Shown: positions 45,011 through 53,888, counted from the first letter of the stretch. The stretch: 64,000 nt of DNA from Mesorhizobium sp. M2D.F.Ca.ET.226.01.1.1 (GCF_004022705.2 NZ_RZOY02000005.1:186001-250000), one strand, 5' to 3'. Translations and numbers: made by a program. Notes: generated from the sequence alone by a model not told the origin.

Positions 45011-45460
45011 ATGATGGGCGCAGTCTGGTCCCTGCTTGGCATCTTGTCCGGTGCCTTTATCGCCGTCCAGGCGCCGATCAATTCGCAGCTGGCGCGCGGC
45101 CTCGGCCTTCCCGTGGCCGCCGCCGCGTTCTCCTTCCTGTCGGGCGCCATCGTCCTTGGCATCATTGCCTTCGCCGTGGTGCGGCTGCAGGGTATCTCGC
45201 TCGACTGGAAGGCGCCGGCCCCCTGGCTGTTCATCGCCGGCGGCATGCTCGGCGGCTTCTATGTCACGCTGTCGACCATCCTCACGCCGCGCATCGGCGC
45301 GGCGGCGCTTATGGCCTTCCTGGTCGCCGGGCAGCTGCTCGCCGGCATGCTGATCGATCGCGCCGGCTTCCTTGGCGTGGCGGTGCGCGAAATCTCGTTT
45401 GGCCGCGTCGCCGGCGCCGTGCTGCTTCTTGCCGGGGCGCTGCTCATCCGGCTGTTCTGA
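45011..45460 (+). CDS. DMT-type small transporter (DUF606/YdcZ)
   Basis: The 149-residue protein has five hydrophobic helices and the DUF606 features [21 protein letters not shown] and [22 protein letters not shown], a half-length relative of drug/metabolite transporters. Its substrate is unknown. It begins nine bases after the cyclophilin gene and its TGA shares a base with the queA ATG, so it is part of this operon. Confidence 0.86.
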   Translation: MMGAVWSLLGILSGAFIAVQAPINSQLARGLGLPVAAAAFSFLSGAIVLGIIAFAVVRLQGISLDWKAPAPWLFIAGGMLGGFYVTLSTILTPRIGAAALMAFLVAGQLLAGMLIDRAGFLGVAVREISFGRVAGAVLLLAGALLIRLF

Positions 45461-46548
45461 TGCGTGTCGACCTGTTCGACTTCGACCTGCCGGAGGAGCG
45501 CATTGCGCTTCGCCCGGCGGAACCGCGCGACAGCGCCAGGCTGCTGGTCGTCAAGCCAGGCGAGATGCTGCAGGACCGGATCGTCAGCGAATTGCCGTCG
45601 ATGCTTCGCGAAGGCGACGTGCTGGTGTTCAACGACACCAAAGTCATCCCGGCGCAGTTGAAAGGCATGCGCAAGCGCGGCGATGCGGTGGCGCAGGTCG
45701 AGGCGACGCTGCATATGCGCGTGGCGCCGGACCGCTGGCAGGCCTTCATGCGGCCGGGCAAGCGCGTCGCCGCCGGCGACCGTATCCATTTCGGCCATGA
45801 CCAGAACTCCTGCTTCCTCGGCCAGCTCGACGCCAGGGTGCTCGAGAAAGGCGAGGCGGGCGAAGCGCTGCTCGGCTTCGACCTTTCCGGGCCGTTCCTC
45901 GATGAGGCGCTGCATGCCGTCGGCCACATTCCGCTGCCGCCCTATATCGCCTCGAAGCGCGACGATGACGAGCGCGACCGCACCGACTACCAGACCATCT
46001 ATGCCAGGGAAGAGGGCGCCGTCGCTGCCCCCACTGCCGGGCTGCATTTCACCCCGGCGCTGTTTGCCGCGCTCGACGCCAAGGGCATCGAGCGCCGCTT
46101 CGTCACGCTGCATGTCGGCGCCGGCACTTTCCTGCCGGTGAAGGCCGACGACACGGCCGACCACAAGATGCATGCCGAGACGGGCTCGGTAAGCCCGGAG
46201 ACGGCGGCGGCGCTTAACGCGGCCAAGGCGCGGGGAGGGCGGATCATCTGCGTCGGCACGACATCGCTGCGCCTGCTGGAGAGCGCTGCGCGCGACGACG
46301 GCAGGATAGAGCCCTGGTCCGGACCGACCGACATCTTCATCACGCCCGGCTACCGCTTCCGCACAGCCGACATGCTGATGACCAATTTCCATCTGCCGCG
46401 CTCGACGCTGTTCATGCTGGTCTCTGCCTTCAGCGGGCTGGAGACGATGCGCTCGGCCTATGCGCATGCCATTGAGAGCCGCTACAGATTCTACTCCTAT
46501 GGCGACGCCAGCCTGCTTTATCGAGCGGAGACGTGCGATGGACGATGA
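45460..46548 (+). CDS. queA: S-adenosylmethionine:tRNA ribosyltransferase-isomerase
   Basis: The 362-residue enzyme transfers the ribosyl part of SAM to preQ1 in tRNA, giving epoxyqueuosine. QueA landmarks are [20 protein letters not shown] at the start, [40 protein letters not shown] and the late [20 protein letters not shown]. The ATG overlaps the preceding stop by one base, and its last codons overlap a small gene that leads into tgt, so queA, the small gene and tgt form one unit. Confidence 0.96.
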   Translation: MRVDLFDFDLPEERIALRPAEPRDSARLLVVKPGEMLQDRIVSELPSMLREGDVLVFNDTKVIPAQLKGMRKRGDAVAQVEATLHMRVAPDRWQAFMRPGKRVAAGDRIHFGHDQNSCFLGQLDARVLEKGEAGEALLGFDLSGPFLDEALHAVGHIPLPPYIASKRDDDERDRTDYQTIYAREEGAVAAPTAGLHFTPALFAALDAKGIERRFVTLHVGAGTFLPVKADDTADHKMHAETGSVSPETAAALNAAKARGGRIICVGTTSLRLLESAARDDGRIEPWSGPTDIFITPGYRFRTADMLMTNFHLPRSTLFMLVSAFSGLETMRSAYAHAIESRYRFYSYGDASLLYRAETCDGR

Positions 46549-46807
46549 TCTCGACGGCATGGACCGCGATAGGCTGATCGCGGAAGTGAAGAAGTTGCGC
46601 GCCGGCATCCGCGCGCATCGCGATGCGACCGGACACGATCTGTGCTGGCATCACCCGGATCTCTGGGAGCTTTTGCCGGAAAAGACCGAGCCTGCGATCG
46701 CCGTGCCGCCATGGCCGAAATTCATGCGCGGCTGCATCCGCTATCGGCAGTCGCTCGACGAGCAGGCGCCAGGCACGCCGGTGCACGACAAGGAATTCAA
46801 TGGCTGA
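46538..46807 (+). CDS. Small protein encoded between queA and tgt
   Basis: The 89-residue soluble protein ([20 protein letters not shown] onward) has a helical N-terminus and a C-terminal region with [12 protein letters not shown], which clusters Cys and two His. It overlaps queA by 11 bases and tgt by eight, a strong sign of a real coupled gene. The function is unknown; a role linked to queuosine is inferred from position alone. Confidence 0.72.
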   Translation: MDDDLDGMDRDRLIAEVKKLRAGIRAHRDATGHDLCWHHPDLWELLPEKTEPAIAVPPWPKFMRGCIRYRQSLDEQAPGTPVHDKEFNG

Positions 46808-47930
46808 GACTTTTTCTTTCAAGGTGCTGGCCAGCGACGGCAAGGCCAGGCGCGGCCTTGTCTCGATGCCGCGCGGCGAAATCCGCACGCCGGCCTTCAT
46901 GCCGGTCGGCACCGGCGGCACCGTCAAGGCCATGTATATGGACCAGGTGCGCGGCGTCGGCGCCGACATCATTTTGGGCAACACCTACCACCTGATGCTG
47001 CGTCCGGGCGCCGAACGTGTGGCAAGGCTTGGCGGCCTGCACGAGTTCGCGCGCTGGCCGCATCCGATCCTGACCGACAGCGGCGGCTTCCAGGTCATGT
47101 CGCTGTCCAAGCTCAGGAAGCTCACCGAACAGGGCGTCACCTTCCGCTCGCATATCGACGGCGCGCCCTACGAAATGTCGCCGGAGCGGTCGATCGAGAT
47201 CCAGGGGCTGCTCGATTCCGACATCCAGATGCAGCTCGACGAATGTACAGCACTGCCGGCCAAGCCGAAGGAGATCGAGCGCGCCATGGAACTGTCGCTG
47301 CGCTGGGCAGAGCGCTGCAAGACGGCCTTCGGCGACCAGCCGGGCAAGGCGATGTTCGGCATCGTCCAGGGCGGCGACAGCGCGCCGATGCGCGTGCGTT
47401 CGGCGCAGGCGCTCAAGGCGATGGACCTGAAGGGCTATGCCGTCGGCGGGCTGGCGGTCGGCGAACCGCAATCGGTGATGCTGGAGATGCTCGACATCAC
47501 CTGCCCGGAACTGCCGGCGAACAAGCCGCGCTACCTGATGGGCGTCGGAACGCCCGACGATATCCTGAAATCGGTTGCGCGCGGCATCGACATGTTCGAC
47601 TGCGTGATGCCCACGCGCGCCGGCCGCCATGGCCTCGCCTACACGCGGCGCGGCAAGGTCAATCTCAGGAATGCCCGCCACGCCGACGATCCGCGGCCGC
47701 TCGACGAGGAAAGCGACTGCCCGGCGGCGCGCGACTATTCGCGCGCTTATCTGCATCACCTGGTGCGCTCGCAGGAGTCGCTCGGCGCCATGCTTTTGAC
47801 CTGGAACAACCTGTCCTACTATCAGAAACTGATGCAGGACATCCGGGCGGCTATCGAGGCGCAGGCTTTTGAAGCGCGCGCCGCCGAGATCACCGAGGGC
47901 TGGGCGAGGGGCGATATCCCGGCGATCTAG
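46800..47930 (+). CDS. tgt: tRNA-guanine transglycosylase
   Basis: The 376-residue TIM-barrel enzyme swaps guanine-34 for preQ1 in tRNAs. Present are [12 protein letters not shown] (catalytic Asp region), [15 protein letters not shown] and the nucleophile region [17 protein letters not shown]. The structural zinc site, normally C-x-C-x2-C plus His, reads S305-D-C307-P-A-A310 here, so two of three cysteines are absent. The His in YLHHLVR remains. It follows the small gene by overlap. Confidence 0.96.
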   Translation: MAETFSFKVLASDGKARRGLVSMPRGEIRTPAFMPVGTGGTVKAMYMDQVRGVGADIILGNTYHLMLRPGAERVARLGGLHEFARWPHPILTDSGGFQVMSLSKLRKLTEQGVTFRSHIDGAPYEMSPERSIEIQGLLDSDIQMQLDECTALPAKPKEIERAMELSLRWAERCKTAFGDQPGKAMFGIVQGGDSAPMRVRSAQALKAMDLKGYAVGGLAVGEPQSVMLEMLDITCPELPANKPRYLMGVGTPDDILKSVARGIDMFDCVMPTRAGRHGLAYTRRGKVNLRNARHADDPRPLDEESDCPAARDYSRAYLHHLVRSQESLGAMLLTWNNLSYYQKLMQDIRAAIEAQAFEARAAEITEGWARGDIPAI

Positions 47931-47976
47931 CTGTTGGTCCTGCCGATTGACGGACGTTCTGCCATAGAGCAGGGTC

Positions 47977-48720
47977 ATGTCTCGGGGATCAGCCATGGCT
48001 GTGACATTCGACTTTGCCGGCAAGACGGCGATCGTGACCGGTGGATCGAGGGGCATCGGCAAGGCCGTCGCCACGCAGCTGGCGCGGTCGGGATGCGACG
48101 TCTGGATATGGGATGCCGATCCAGCGCCAGTCGACGGAGCCCGCAGCCAGACGGTCGATGTAACCAAGGCAGGCGATATCGGAAATGCCCTGAGCGAAGT
48201 GATCGCCCAGAGCGGCCGGGTCGATATTCTCGTCAACAATGCGGGCTATCTCGGCCCATATCGCAGCTTCGAAGCCTTCGAGCCGGCCGAGTGGCAGCGC
48301 ATCATCGGAGTCAATCTCATCGGGACGTTCGAGGTTACCCACCAGGTTCTGCCGGTGATGCGCAAGGCCGGCACAGGCCGTATCGTCAATATGGGATCTC
48401 TGGCAGGCAAGGAGGGGTTACCGAAGCTGGCCGCCTATTCGGCGGCGAGCGCGGGCATCATCTCCTTCACCAAAGCCTTGTCGCGCGAAGTGAACGACAC
48501 CGATATTCGAGTCAATTGTGTCGCGCCCGGGCCGATCGATACCGAGCTTATCAGGCGACTTGGCAATGAAGTCGTCAGCGACATGATCGGTGCCAGTCCG
48601 CTGAAGCGCCTTGGGGCCGTGGAGGAGGTCGCGGCGCTGGTGCTCTGGCTTTGCTCCGATGCCGTCAGTTTCAACACAGGCGCGGTATTCGACATGTCGG
48701 GCGGCAGGGCACGCTACTGA
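47977..48720 (+). CDS. Short-chain dehydrogenase/reductase with altered active site
   Basis: The 247-residue Rossmann-fold protein has the cofactor motif TGGSRGIG, NNAG, and the catalytic Ser in MGSLAGKEG and Tyr in AAYSAAS. The usual Y-x-x-x-K is Y-S-A-A-S, so the catalytic lysine is replaced by serine. The start is ATG 47977, or ATG 47995 with GGGGA before it. Substrate is unknown; activity might be lost or altered. It is preceded by tgt but is probably transcribed separately. Confidence 0.88.
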   Translation: MSRGSAMAVTFDFAGKTAIVTGGSRGIGKAVATQLARSGCDVWIWDADPAPVDGARSQTVDVTKAGDIGNALSEVIAQSGRVDILVNNAGYLGPYRSFEAFEPAEWQRIIGVNLIGTFEVTHQVLPVMRKAGTGRIVNMGSLAGKEGLPKLAAYSAASAGIISFTKALSREVNDTDIRVNCVAPGPIDTELIRRLGNEVVSDMIGASPLKRLGAVEEVAALVLWLCSDAVSFNTGAVFDMSGGRARY

Positions 48721-48729
48721 AAAGCTGCT

Positions 48730-49149
48730 TTATGTGCTGACCGAGGTCGAGGCGCGCAGGCTGCAGCCGGTGATCTTGAAACTGCCGTCCGCCTGCTGCT
48801 GCAGAGTATAGACCGCCTCGTAGTCCTTGCCGTCCGGTCCGACGATCAGCACCTGCTGGATAATCGAACCCGGTCCGGTCTCTTCGACCTTGCCGAAGGA
48901 ATAGGATTGCGGCTTGCGCACCGGCGCGTAGCCGTTCGTCACCATGTTCATGAAGGTGTCGACGGTGGGGAAGATCTGCTTCACATTCGGCGCGGCGAAA
49001 CTGTAGGCGGCGGCGCCGTCATTGGCGATGAAAGCCTTCAGCTGGCTGTCGATGACCGTTTGCGCGGCCTTGATCTCGGCATCGCCCGCAAAGGCGAGCG
49101 AAACCAGGAACATTGGAATGAATGCGAATGCGAACAGTGCGCGGCGCAT
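48730..49149 (-). CDS. DUF4864 family exported protein
   Basis: The 139-residue protein has a signal peptide (MRRALFAFAFIPMFLVSLAFA) and a mature domain with the DUF4864 pattern: QTVIDSQLKAFIANDGAAAY, SFAAPNVKQIFPTVDTFMNM, VTNGYAPVRKP and ITGCSL. The family is a small alpha/beta fold of unknown role in the envelope. ATG 49149 gives a clean signal. It is convergent with the SDR gene. Confidence 0.82.
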   Translation of the reverse strand: MRRALFAFAFIPMFLVSLAFAGDAEIKAAQTVIDSQLKAFIANDGAAAYSFAAPNVKQIFPTVDTFMNMVTNGYAPVRKPQSYSFGKVEETGPGSIIQQVLIVGPDGKDYEAVYTLQQQADGSFKITGCSLRASTSVST

Positions 49150-49361
49150 GATGTGCCTCCCGTAATTCGCTTGGCGAACGCAATCTAACATACGCAGCGC
49201 GGGTTGGCGTGGTTTCACCCGGCTGAGAAGATTTTGCTTTCACGAGCTACGAGGCAGTGATTGACGCCTCCTCAGGGCCTGTGCCCCGTAATGCTTGAAA
49301 GCGGGGCGGCAGTCTGCCACAAGGGCCGCTTACTTGCGTCGAAGGCTGGCAGGACCGGGCA

Positions 49362-49598
49362 ATGAAGGCATTTTTCGTGCAGATTAAATGCGATCTGGGC
49401 AAGTCCTATGAGGTCGCAAGCGCGCTCGCCGATGCCGAGATCGCCTCCGAGATCTACTCGACCGCCGGCAATTTCGACCTGCTCGCCAAATTCTATATCG
49501 ACGACGAGGAAGACGTCGGCCACTTCGTCAACGAGCGGGTACAGATTCTGCCGGGAATCAAGGACACCTTCACCATCGTCACCTTCCGGGCGTTCTGA
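49362..49598 (+). CDS. Stand-alone Lrp/AsnC ligand-binding domain protein
   Basis: The 78-residue protein is a single RAM domain (MKAFFVQIKCDLGKSYEVAS ... VGHFVNERVQILPGIKDTFT) without the Lrp helix-turn-helix. Such domains bind amino acids and can form mixed oligomers with Lrp-type regulators. It precedes the Anbu cluster by 168 bases, on the same strand, but I see no evidence that they share a transcript. Confidence 0.86.
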   Translation: MKAFFVQIKCDLGKSYEVASALADAEIASEIYSTAGNFDLLAKFYIDDEEDVGHFVNERVQILPGIKDTFTIVTFRAF

Positions 49599-49652
49599 CC
49601 GGCCGGGCGATGCCCCGCCGGCAAGCAGCGGCTGACCCGACCTTGCCGCCTG

Positions 49653-49669
49653 TGCCTTAAATTTAGGCA
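49653..49669. promoter_or_regulatory. 17-bp near-palindrome upstream of the Anbu cluster
   Basis: TGCCTTAAATTTAGGCA has perfect five-base arms (TGCCT 49653-49657 and AGGCA 49665-49669). It lies about 100 bases before the first gene of the Anbu cluster and may be a regulator site; nothing more can be said. Confidence 0.4.
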
Positions 49670-49766
49670 ATTTGCATAGAGTGGCCGTCACGGCCTCCTA
49701 AATCATCGATTGCGCTTGATTTTCTCCGGCGAGGCCAGTGAAATGGCCTCATAGGGGAGTACACGA

Positions 49767-51179
49767 TTGGCAGCGTTCGACGAAATGCTTCCGGAAGTTT
49801 CCGGATTGAGAAGACCTTATGAGGCTTACGATCGCTGGCTGAAGGAGCAGGATCCAGCCAGGCTTACCGAGAAAATGCAGGACGCCGAGCGCGTCTTCCG
49901 CAAGACCGGCATTACCTTTGCCGTCTACGGCGAGCAGGAGGCTTCCGAGCGGCTGATTCCCTTCGATATCGTGCCGCGTATCCTTTCCGGCCAGGAATGG
50001 CGCCGGCTGACGCAAGGCATCGAGCAGCGCGTGCAGGCGCTGAATGCGTTTCTCGATGACATCTACCACCGCCAGGAGATCCTGCGTGCCGGGCGCGTGC
50101 CCAAGGACCTGGTGGCGAAGAACGAGGCCTTCCTGCCCGAGATGATCGGTGTCAGGCCGCCGGCCGGCGTCTACACCCATATCATCGGCGTCGACATCGT
50201 GCGCATCTCCGAGAACGAGTTCTACGTTCTGGAGGACAATGCCCGCACGCCGTCGGGTGTCTCCTATATGCTGGAGAACCGCGAGACGATGATGCAGCTC
50301 TTTCCGGAGCTGTTCCAGAAGATCAAGGTGCGACCGGTCGAGAACTACCCGCAGCTTCTGCGCCAGTCGTTGGCAGCGGTGCGGCCGCAAAGCACCAAGG
50401 GTGCGCCGACCATCGCGGTGCTGACGCCGGGTTCCTACAACTCGGCCTATTTCGAGCACGCCTTCCTCGCCGATCAGATGGGCGTGCAGCTCGTCGAGGG
50501 GCAGGATCTGCGCGTCGTCGACGGCCACGTCGCGATGCGCACGACCGAAGGCTACAAGCAGATCGACGTGCTCTACCGGCGCGTCGACGACGCCTTCCTC
50601 GATCCGCTGACCTTCCGCCCGGATTCCGCGCTTGGCGTGCCCGGCATCATGGATGTCTACCGCGCCGGCAATATTACCATCGCCAACGCGCCGGGCACCG
50701 GAATTGCCGACGACAAGGCGATCTATTCATACATGCCGGAGATCGTCGAATTCTACACCGGCCGCAAGGCTATCCTCGGCAATATCCCGACCTGGCGCTG
50801 CTCGGAGCCGGACAGCCTCAAATATGTGCTCGAGCACATCCATGAACTCGTCATCAAGGAAGTGCACGGCTCCGGCGGCTACGGCATGCTGGTCGGCCCG
50901 GCGGCGACCAAGAAGGAATGCCAGGAGTTCGCCAAGAAGCTGCAGGCAAAACCTTCCAATTACATCGCCCAGCCGACGTTGGCGCTGTCGACCTGCCCGA
51001 TCCTGACCGAGAAGGGCCTGTCGCCGCGCCATGTCGACCTGAGGCCGTATGTGCTGGTCTCGGATCGCATCCAGATCGTGCCGGGTGGCCTCACGCGTGT
51101 CGCCCTCAAAGAGGGTTCTCTGGTGGTCAATTCCTCACAGGGCGGCGGCACCAAAGACACTTGGGTATTGGATGATTGA
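49767..51179 (+). CDS. Circularly permuted ATP-grasp protein of the Anbu cluster
   Basis: The 470-residue protein fits the DUF407/circularly permuted type 2 ATP-grasp family: RLIPFDIVPRILSGQEW, DNARTPSGVSYMLENRE, IADDKAIYSYMPEIV and KEVHGSGGYGMLVGP. ATP-grasp ligases join a carboxyl to an amine, so a peptide or amide ligase is inferred. The start is TTG at 49767 with AGGGGAG before it. It leads a four-gene set ending with the proteasome-like Anbu; a 15-bp inverted-repeat block separates it from the next gene. Confidence 0.92.
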   Translation: MAAFDEMLPEVSGLRRPYEAYDRWLKEQDPARLTEKMQDAERVFRKTGITFAVYGEQEASERLIPFDIVPRILSGQEWRRLTQGIEQRVQALNAFLDDIYHRQEILRAGRVPKDLVAKNEAFLPEMIGVRPPAGVYTHIIGVDIVRISENEFYVLEDNARTPSGVSYMLENRETMMQLFPELFQKIKVRPVENYPQLLRQSLAAVRPQSTKGAPTIAVLTPGSYNSAYFEHAFLADQMGVQLVEGQDLRVVDGHVAMRTTEGYKQIDVLYRRVDDAFLDPLTFRPDSALGVPGIMDVYRAGNITIANAPGTGIADDKAIYSYMPEIVEFYTGRKAILGNIPTWRCSEPDSLKYVLEHIHELVIKEVHGSGGYGMLVGPAATKKECQEFAKKLQAKPSNYIAQPTLALSTCPILTEKGLSPRHVDLRPYVLVSDRIQIVPGGLTRVALKEGSLVVNSSQGGGTKDTWVLDD

Positions 51180-51183
51180 ATGA

Positions 51184-51300
51184 GTGAGTAGGGAATAGGC
51201 AGTAGTCAGTAGTCAGCAGTGAAGTATAGGGGACAGGGAAATGCCATATTCCGTTGAGATTCAAATGCTTACTATTCCCTACTCACTATTCCCTACTCAC
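51184..51300. repeat. Inverted and tandem repeat block inside the Anbu cluster
   Basis: GTGAGTAGGGAATAG (51184-51198) is the exact reverse complement of two tandem copies of CTATTCCCTACTCAC (51272-51286, 51286-51300; period 14). Between them are three CAGTAGT-like copies with 7-base period. The whole could form a stem of 15 bp with a 73-base loop in the message between the ATP-grasp and alpha-E genes. Confidence 0.9.
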
Positions 51301-51319
51301 TAGCCCGAAGGGCGTTCCC

Positions 51320-52261
51320 ATGCTTCTTGGCCGCACCGCCAACGGTCTTTACTGGATGAACCGCTATATCGAGCGGGCCGAAAACATGGCGCGCCTGGTC
51401 GATGCCGGATTGCGCATGGCGCTGACCCGCACGCAGAGCGCGTCGGAGGAGTGGAATTCGGTGCTGCTCAGCGCCGGATCCGACGTCGCCTTCAGCCAGA
51501 AATACCAGGACTACACCGCCGCCAACGTCTCCGACTTCCTGTTGCGCGACACCTCGAACCCGTCGAGCACGATGTCGTCGATCGAGACGGCGCGCAACAA
51601 TGCCCGCATGGTGCGCACGGCGCTGACGCGGGAGACCTGGGAGAGCATCAACGAAGCCTGGATGTCGCTGAAGCGCATGCTGGCGAGGCCGATCGACGAA
51701 CGCGACCTGCCAACGGTGCTCGACGCCATCAAGCGCGAGACGGCGCTGATCCGCGGCTCGTTCTACGGCACGATGCTGCGCAACGAGATTTTCGATTTCT
51801 CGCAGCTCGGAACCTATGTCGAACGCGCCGACAACACGGCGCGCATCCTCGACGTGAAATATTATGTGCTCTTACCTTCGCTGTCCTGGGTCGGCTCGAC
51901 GCTGGACAACTACCAATGGGAGTCGATCCTGCGCTCGGTGTCGGCGCACCGCTCCTATCGCTGGGTTTATGAAGCCGACTATAAGCCGACGAATATTGCC
52001 GACTATCTTATCCTTAATGTGCGCATGCCGCGGTCGCTGACCTTCTGCTACCGCTTCCTCGGCGAGCATCTGAAATTCCTCGCCGACGACTACGGCGAGC
52101 GCCATGCATGCCACGGCACGGCCGAGAGGACCCAGGCGATGCTCAAGCGGGGCTCGATCAAGGACATATTCGATCACGGCCTGCACGAGTTCCTGGCCGA
52201 GTTCATTCGCGATAACACTAGGCTGGGTGACGAGATCGCCCAGGATTACCGGTTCTACTGA
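51320..52261 (+). CDS. Alpha-E domain protein (DUF403)
   Basis: The 313-residue protein is all-helical, with MLLGRTANGLYWMNRYIERA, the ERAENMARL segment, and a C-terminal DHGLHEFLAEFI. Alpha-E proteins regularly sit beside ATP-grasp ligases and transglutaminase-like proteins, and may act in making or handling the peptide product; no activity has been shown. I chose ATG 51320, the start of the conserved first helix, rather than an ATG in the repeat. Confidence 0.9.
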   Translation: MLLGRTANGLYWMNRYIERAENMARLVDAGLRMALTRTQSASEEWNSVLLSAGSDVAFSQKYQDYTAANVSDFLLRDTSNPSSTMSSIETARNNARMVRTALTRETWESINEAWMSLKRMLARPIDERDLPTVLDAIKRETALIRGSFYGTMLRNEIFDFSQLGTYVERADNTARILDVKYYVLLPSLSWVGSTLDNYQWESILRSVSAHRSYRWVYEADYKPTNIADYLILNVRMPRSLTFCYRFLGEHLKFLADDYGERHACHGTAERTQAMLKRGSIKDIFDHGLHEFLAEFIRDNTRLGDEIAQDYRFY

Positions 52262-52281
52262 GTAAGCTGAGGGCGGGCGTT

Positions 52282-53076
52282 ATGCGGCTCAAGATCTCCC
52301 ATCGCACCGAGTACCATTACGACGCGCCGGTGCAGTATCTGCTGCAAAGGCTGCGCTTGCTGCCTTCCAGCGGGCGCACGCAGACCGTCGACTCATGGGC
52401 GATCAAGGTGGAAGGCGCGCGCGAGGAGGTTCGCTTTACCGACCATTTCGGCAACGAGACGCGGCTGTTGAGCGCCGAGAGCGGCCACAGCACGATCGTC
52501 GTCGAGGCGGCGGGCGAGGTGACGACGCATGACACGGCGGGCGTAACGGGTCCGCATCAGGGCTACGCGCCGCTTTGGCTGTTCGCACAGCAAACCCCGC
52601 TCACCGCCGCCGGCAAGGGGATACGTGAATTGGCCGGCACGGTCGGGCAGGGCACCGAAATCGAGCGGCTGCACGCGCTGATGGGCGCGATCCGCGAACG
52701 TGTTGCCTACAGACCGGGCACGACCAGCGTCGTAACGCCGGCGGAGGAGGCGCTGGCGCTGAAATCCGGCGTGTGCCAGGACCACAGCCACATCTTCATC
52801 GCCGCGGCAGGCGTCCTTGGCTTTCCCGCCCGCTATATCAGCGGCTATCTGATGATGGATGCAACTGTCGAGCAGGCGGCGAGCCATGCCTGGGCCGAGG
52901 CCTATGTCGTCGGGCTCGGCTGGGTTGCCTTCGATCCCGCAAACGGGATCTCTCCCGACGAACGCTACGTGCGGGTGGCGATGGGTCGCGACTATCGCGA
53001 TGCCTCGCCGGTGTCGGGGATACTGCTGGGACAGGCGCAAGAGAAGCTTGCCGTCACCGTCACGGTAGAGCAGTAA
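52282..53076 (+). CDS. Transglutaminase-like cysteine peptidase of the Anbu cluster
   Basis: The 264-residue protein has a beta-rich N-terminal domain and a transglutaminase core with triad C165 (SGVCQDHSH), H202 (ASHAWAEAYV) and D218 (FDPANG). Bacterial members mostly hydrolyse or transfer peptide bonds. It starts 20 bases after the alpha-E gene and ends 32 bases before anbu. It has no clear signal peptide, so a cytosolic role with the other three is inferred. Confidence 0.92.
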   Translation: MRLKISHRTEYHYDAPVQYLLQRLRLLPSSGRTQTVDSWAIKVEGAREEVRFTDHFGNETRLLSAESGHSTIVVEAAGEVTTHDTAGVTGPHQGYAPLWLFAQQTPLTAAGKGIRELAGTVGQGTEIERLHALMGAIRERVAYRPGTTSVVTPAEEALALKSGVCQDHSHIFIAAAGVLGFPARYISGYLMMDATVEQAASHAWAEAYVVGLGWVAFDPANGISPDERYVRVAMGRDYRDASPVSGILLGQAQEKLAVTVTVEQ

Positions 53077-53108
53077 TTTCCGACGGGATTCGCTGCTAAA
53101 GAAGAATC

Positions 53109-53840
53109 ATGACCTATTGCGTCGGCCTCAAGATCGATCGCGGGCTCGTGTTCATGTCGGACACGCGCACCAATGCCGGCATGGATTCGATCTCGACCTT
53201 CAAGAAGATGCACATCTGGGAAGAGCCGGGCGAACGCGTCATCGTGCTGATGTCTGCAGGCAACCTTGCCACCACGCAAGCCGTGGTCAGCCTGCTCGAC
53301 GAACGAAACAAGACCGTTAGTGACCGCCATCCCAAGCTGCTCGAGACGCCGTCCATGTACCAGACGGTGCGGCTGGTCGGCGACACGGTCAAGGAAGTCA
53401 TCGAACATGCCTCGCCGAACGGCGACAAAGCGGATTCCTACTTCAATGCCTCCTTCATCCTGGGCGGCCAGATCAAGGGCAGCCCGCCCAGGCTGTTCAT
53501 GATCTACCCGGAAGGCAATTTCATCGAGTCGACCGACGACACTCCTTTCTTCCAGATCGGCGAGACGAAATACGGCAAGCCGATCATCATCCGTGCCTAT
53601 GACCGGACAATGGGCCTTGCCGAGACGGTGAAGCTGCTTCTGGTGTCGTTCGATTCGACGCTGAAATCCAACCTCTCGGTCGGGCTGCCGCTCGATCTGC
53701 TGTTCCTGGAACAGGACAGCTTCAAGGTCGGGCTCAACAGGCGCATCGGCCACGACGATCCCTATTACCGCACCGTCTCTGATGGCTGGTCGAGCGCCTT
53801 GAAGGCGGCCTTTGCCAGCCTGCCGGACTTCCCCGGTTAG
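53109..53840 (+). CDS. Proteasome-like protease Anbu
   Basis: The 243-residue protein (MTYCVGLKIDRGLVFMSDTR) belongs to the Ntn-hydrolase, proteasome-beta-like Anbu family. Removal of Met1 would expose T2 as the nucleophile. It has GLVFMSDTRTNAGMD, VIVLMSAGNLATTQ and YFNASFILGGQIKG typical of the family. Anbu assembles into open helical or ring-like complexes in structural studies of other species. Its substrate is unknown; the companions suggest it processes or degrades a peptide modified by the ATP-grasp ligase. Confidence 0.92.
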   Translation: MTYCVGLKIDRGLVFMSDTRTNAGMDSISTFKKMHIWEEPGERVIVLMSAGNLATTQAVVSLLDERNKTVSDRHPKLLETPSMYQTVRLVGDTVKEVIEHASPNGDKADSYFNASFILGGQIKGSPPRLFMIYPEGNFIESTDDTPFFQIGETKYGKPIIIRAYDRTMGLAETVKLLLVSFDSTLKSNLSVGLPLDLLFLEQDSFKVGLNRRIGHDDPYYRTVSDGWSSALKAAFASLPDFPG

Positions 53841-53870
53841 GGGCCGCATTCGCGGTCGGTTGCGTGCTTA

Positions 53871-53888
53871 TAATTAACATGTTAATTA
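53871..53888. promoter_or_regulatory. Perfect 18-bp palindrome over a -10-like element
   Basis: TAATTAACATGTTAATTA is a perfect 18-bp palindrome. A TATAAT at 53869-53874 overlaps its left end, so a bound dimeric regulator would block that promoter. It lies 52 bases before the decarboxylase gene. Confidence 0.7.

Noticed and set aside
53871..53888. CtrA binding site (TTAA-N7-TTAA)
   Set aside because: The TTAA words are four and eight bases apart, not seven, and the perfect palindrome suits a different dimeric regulator.
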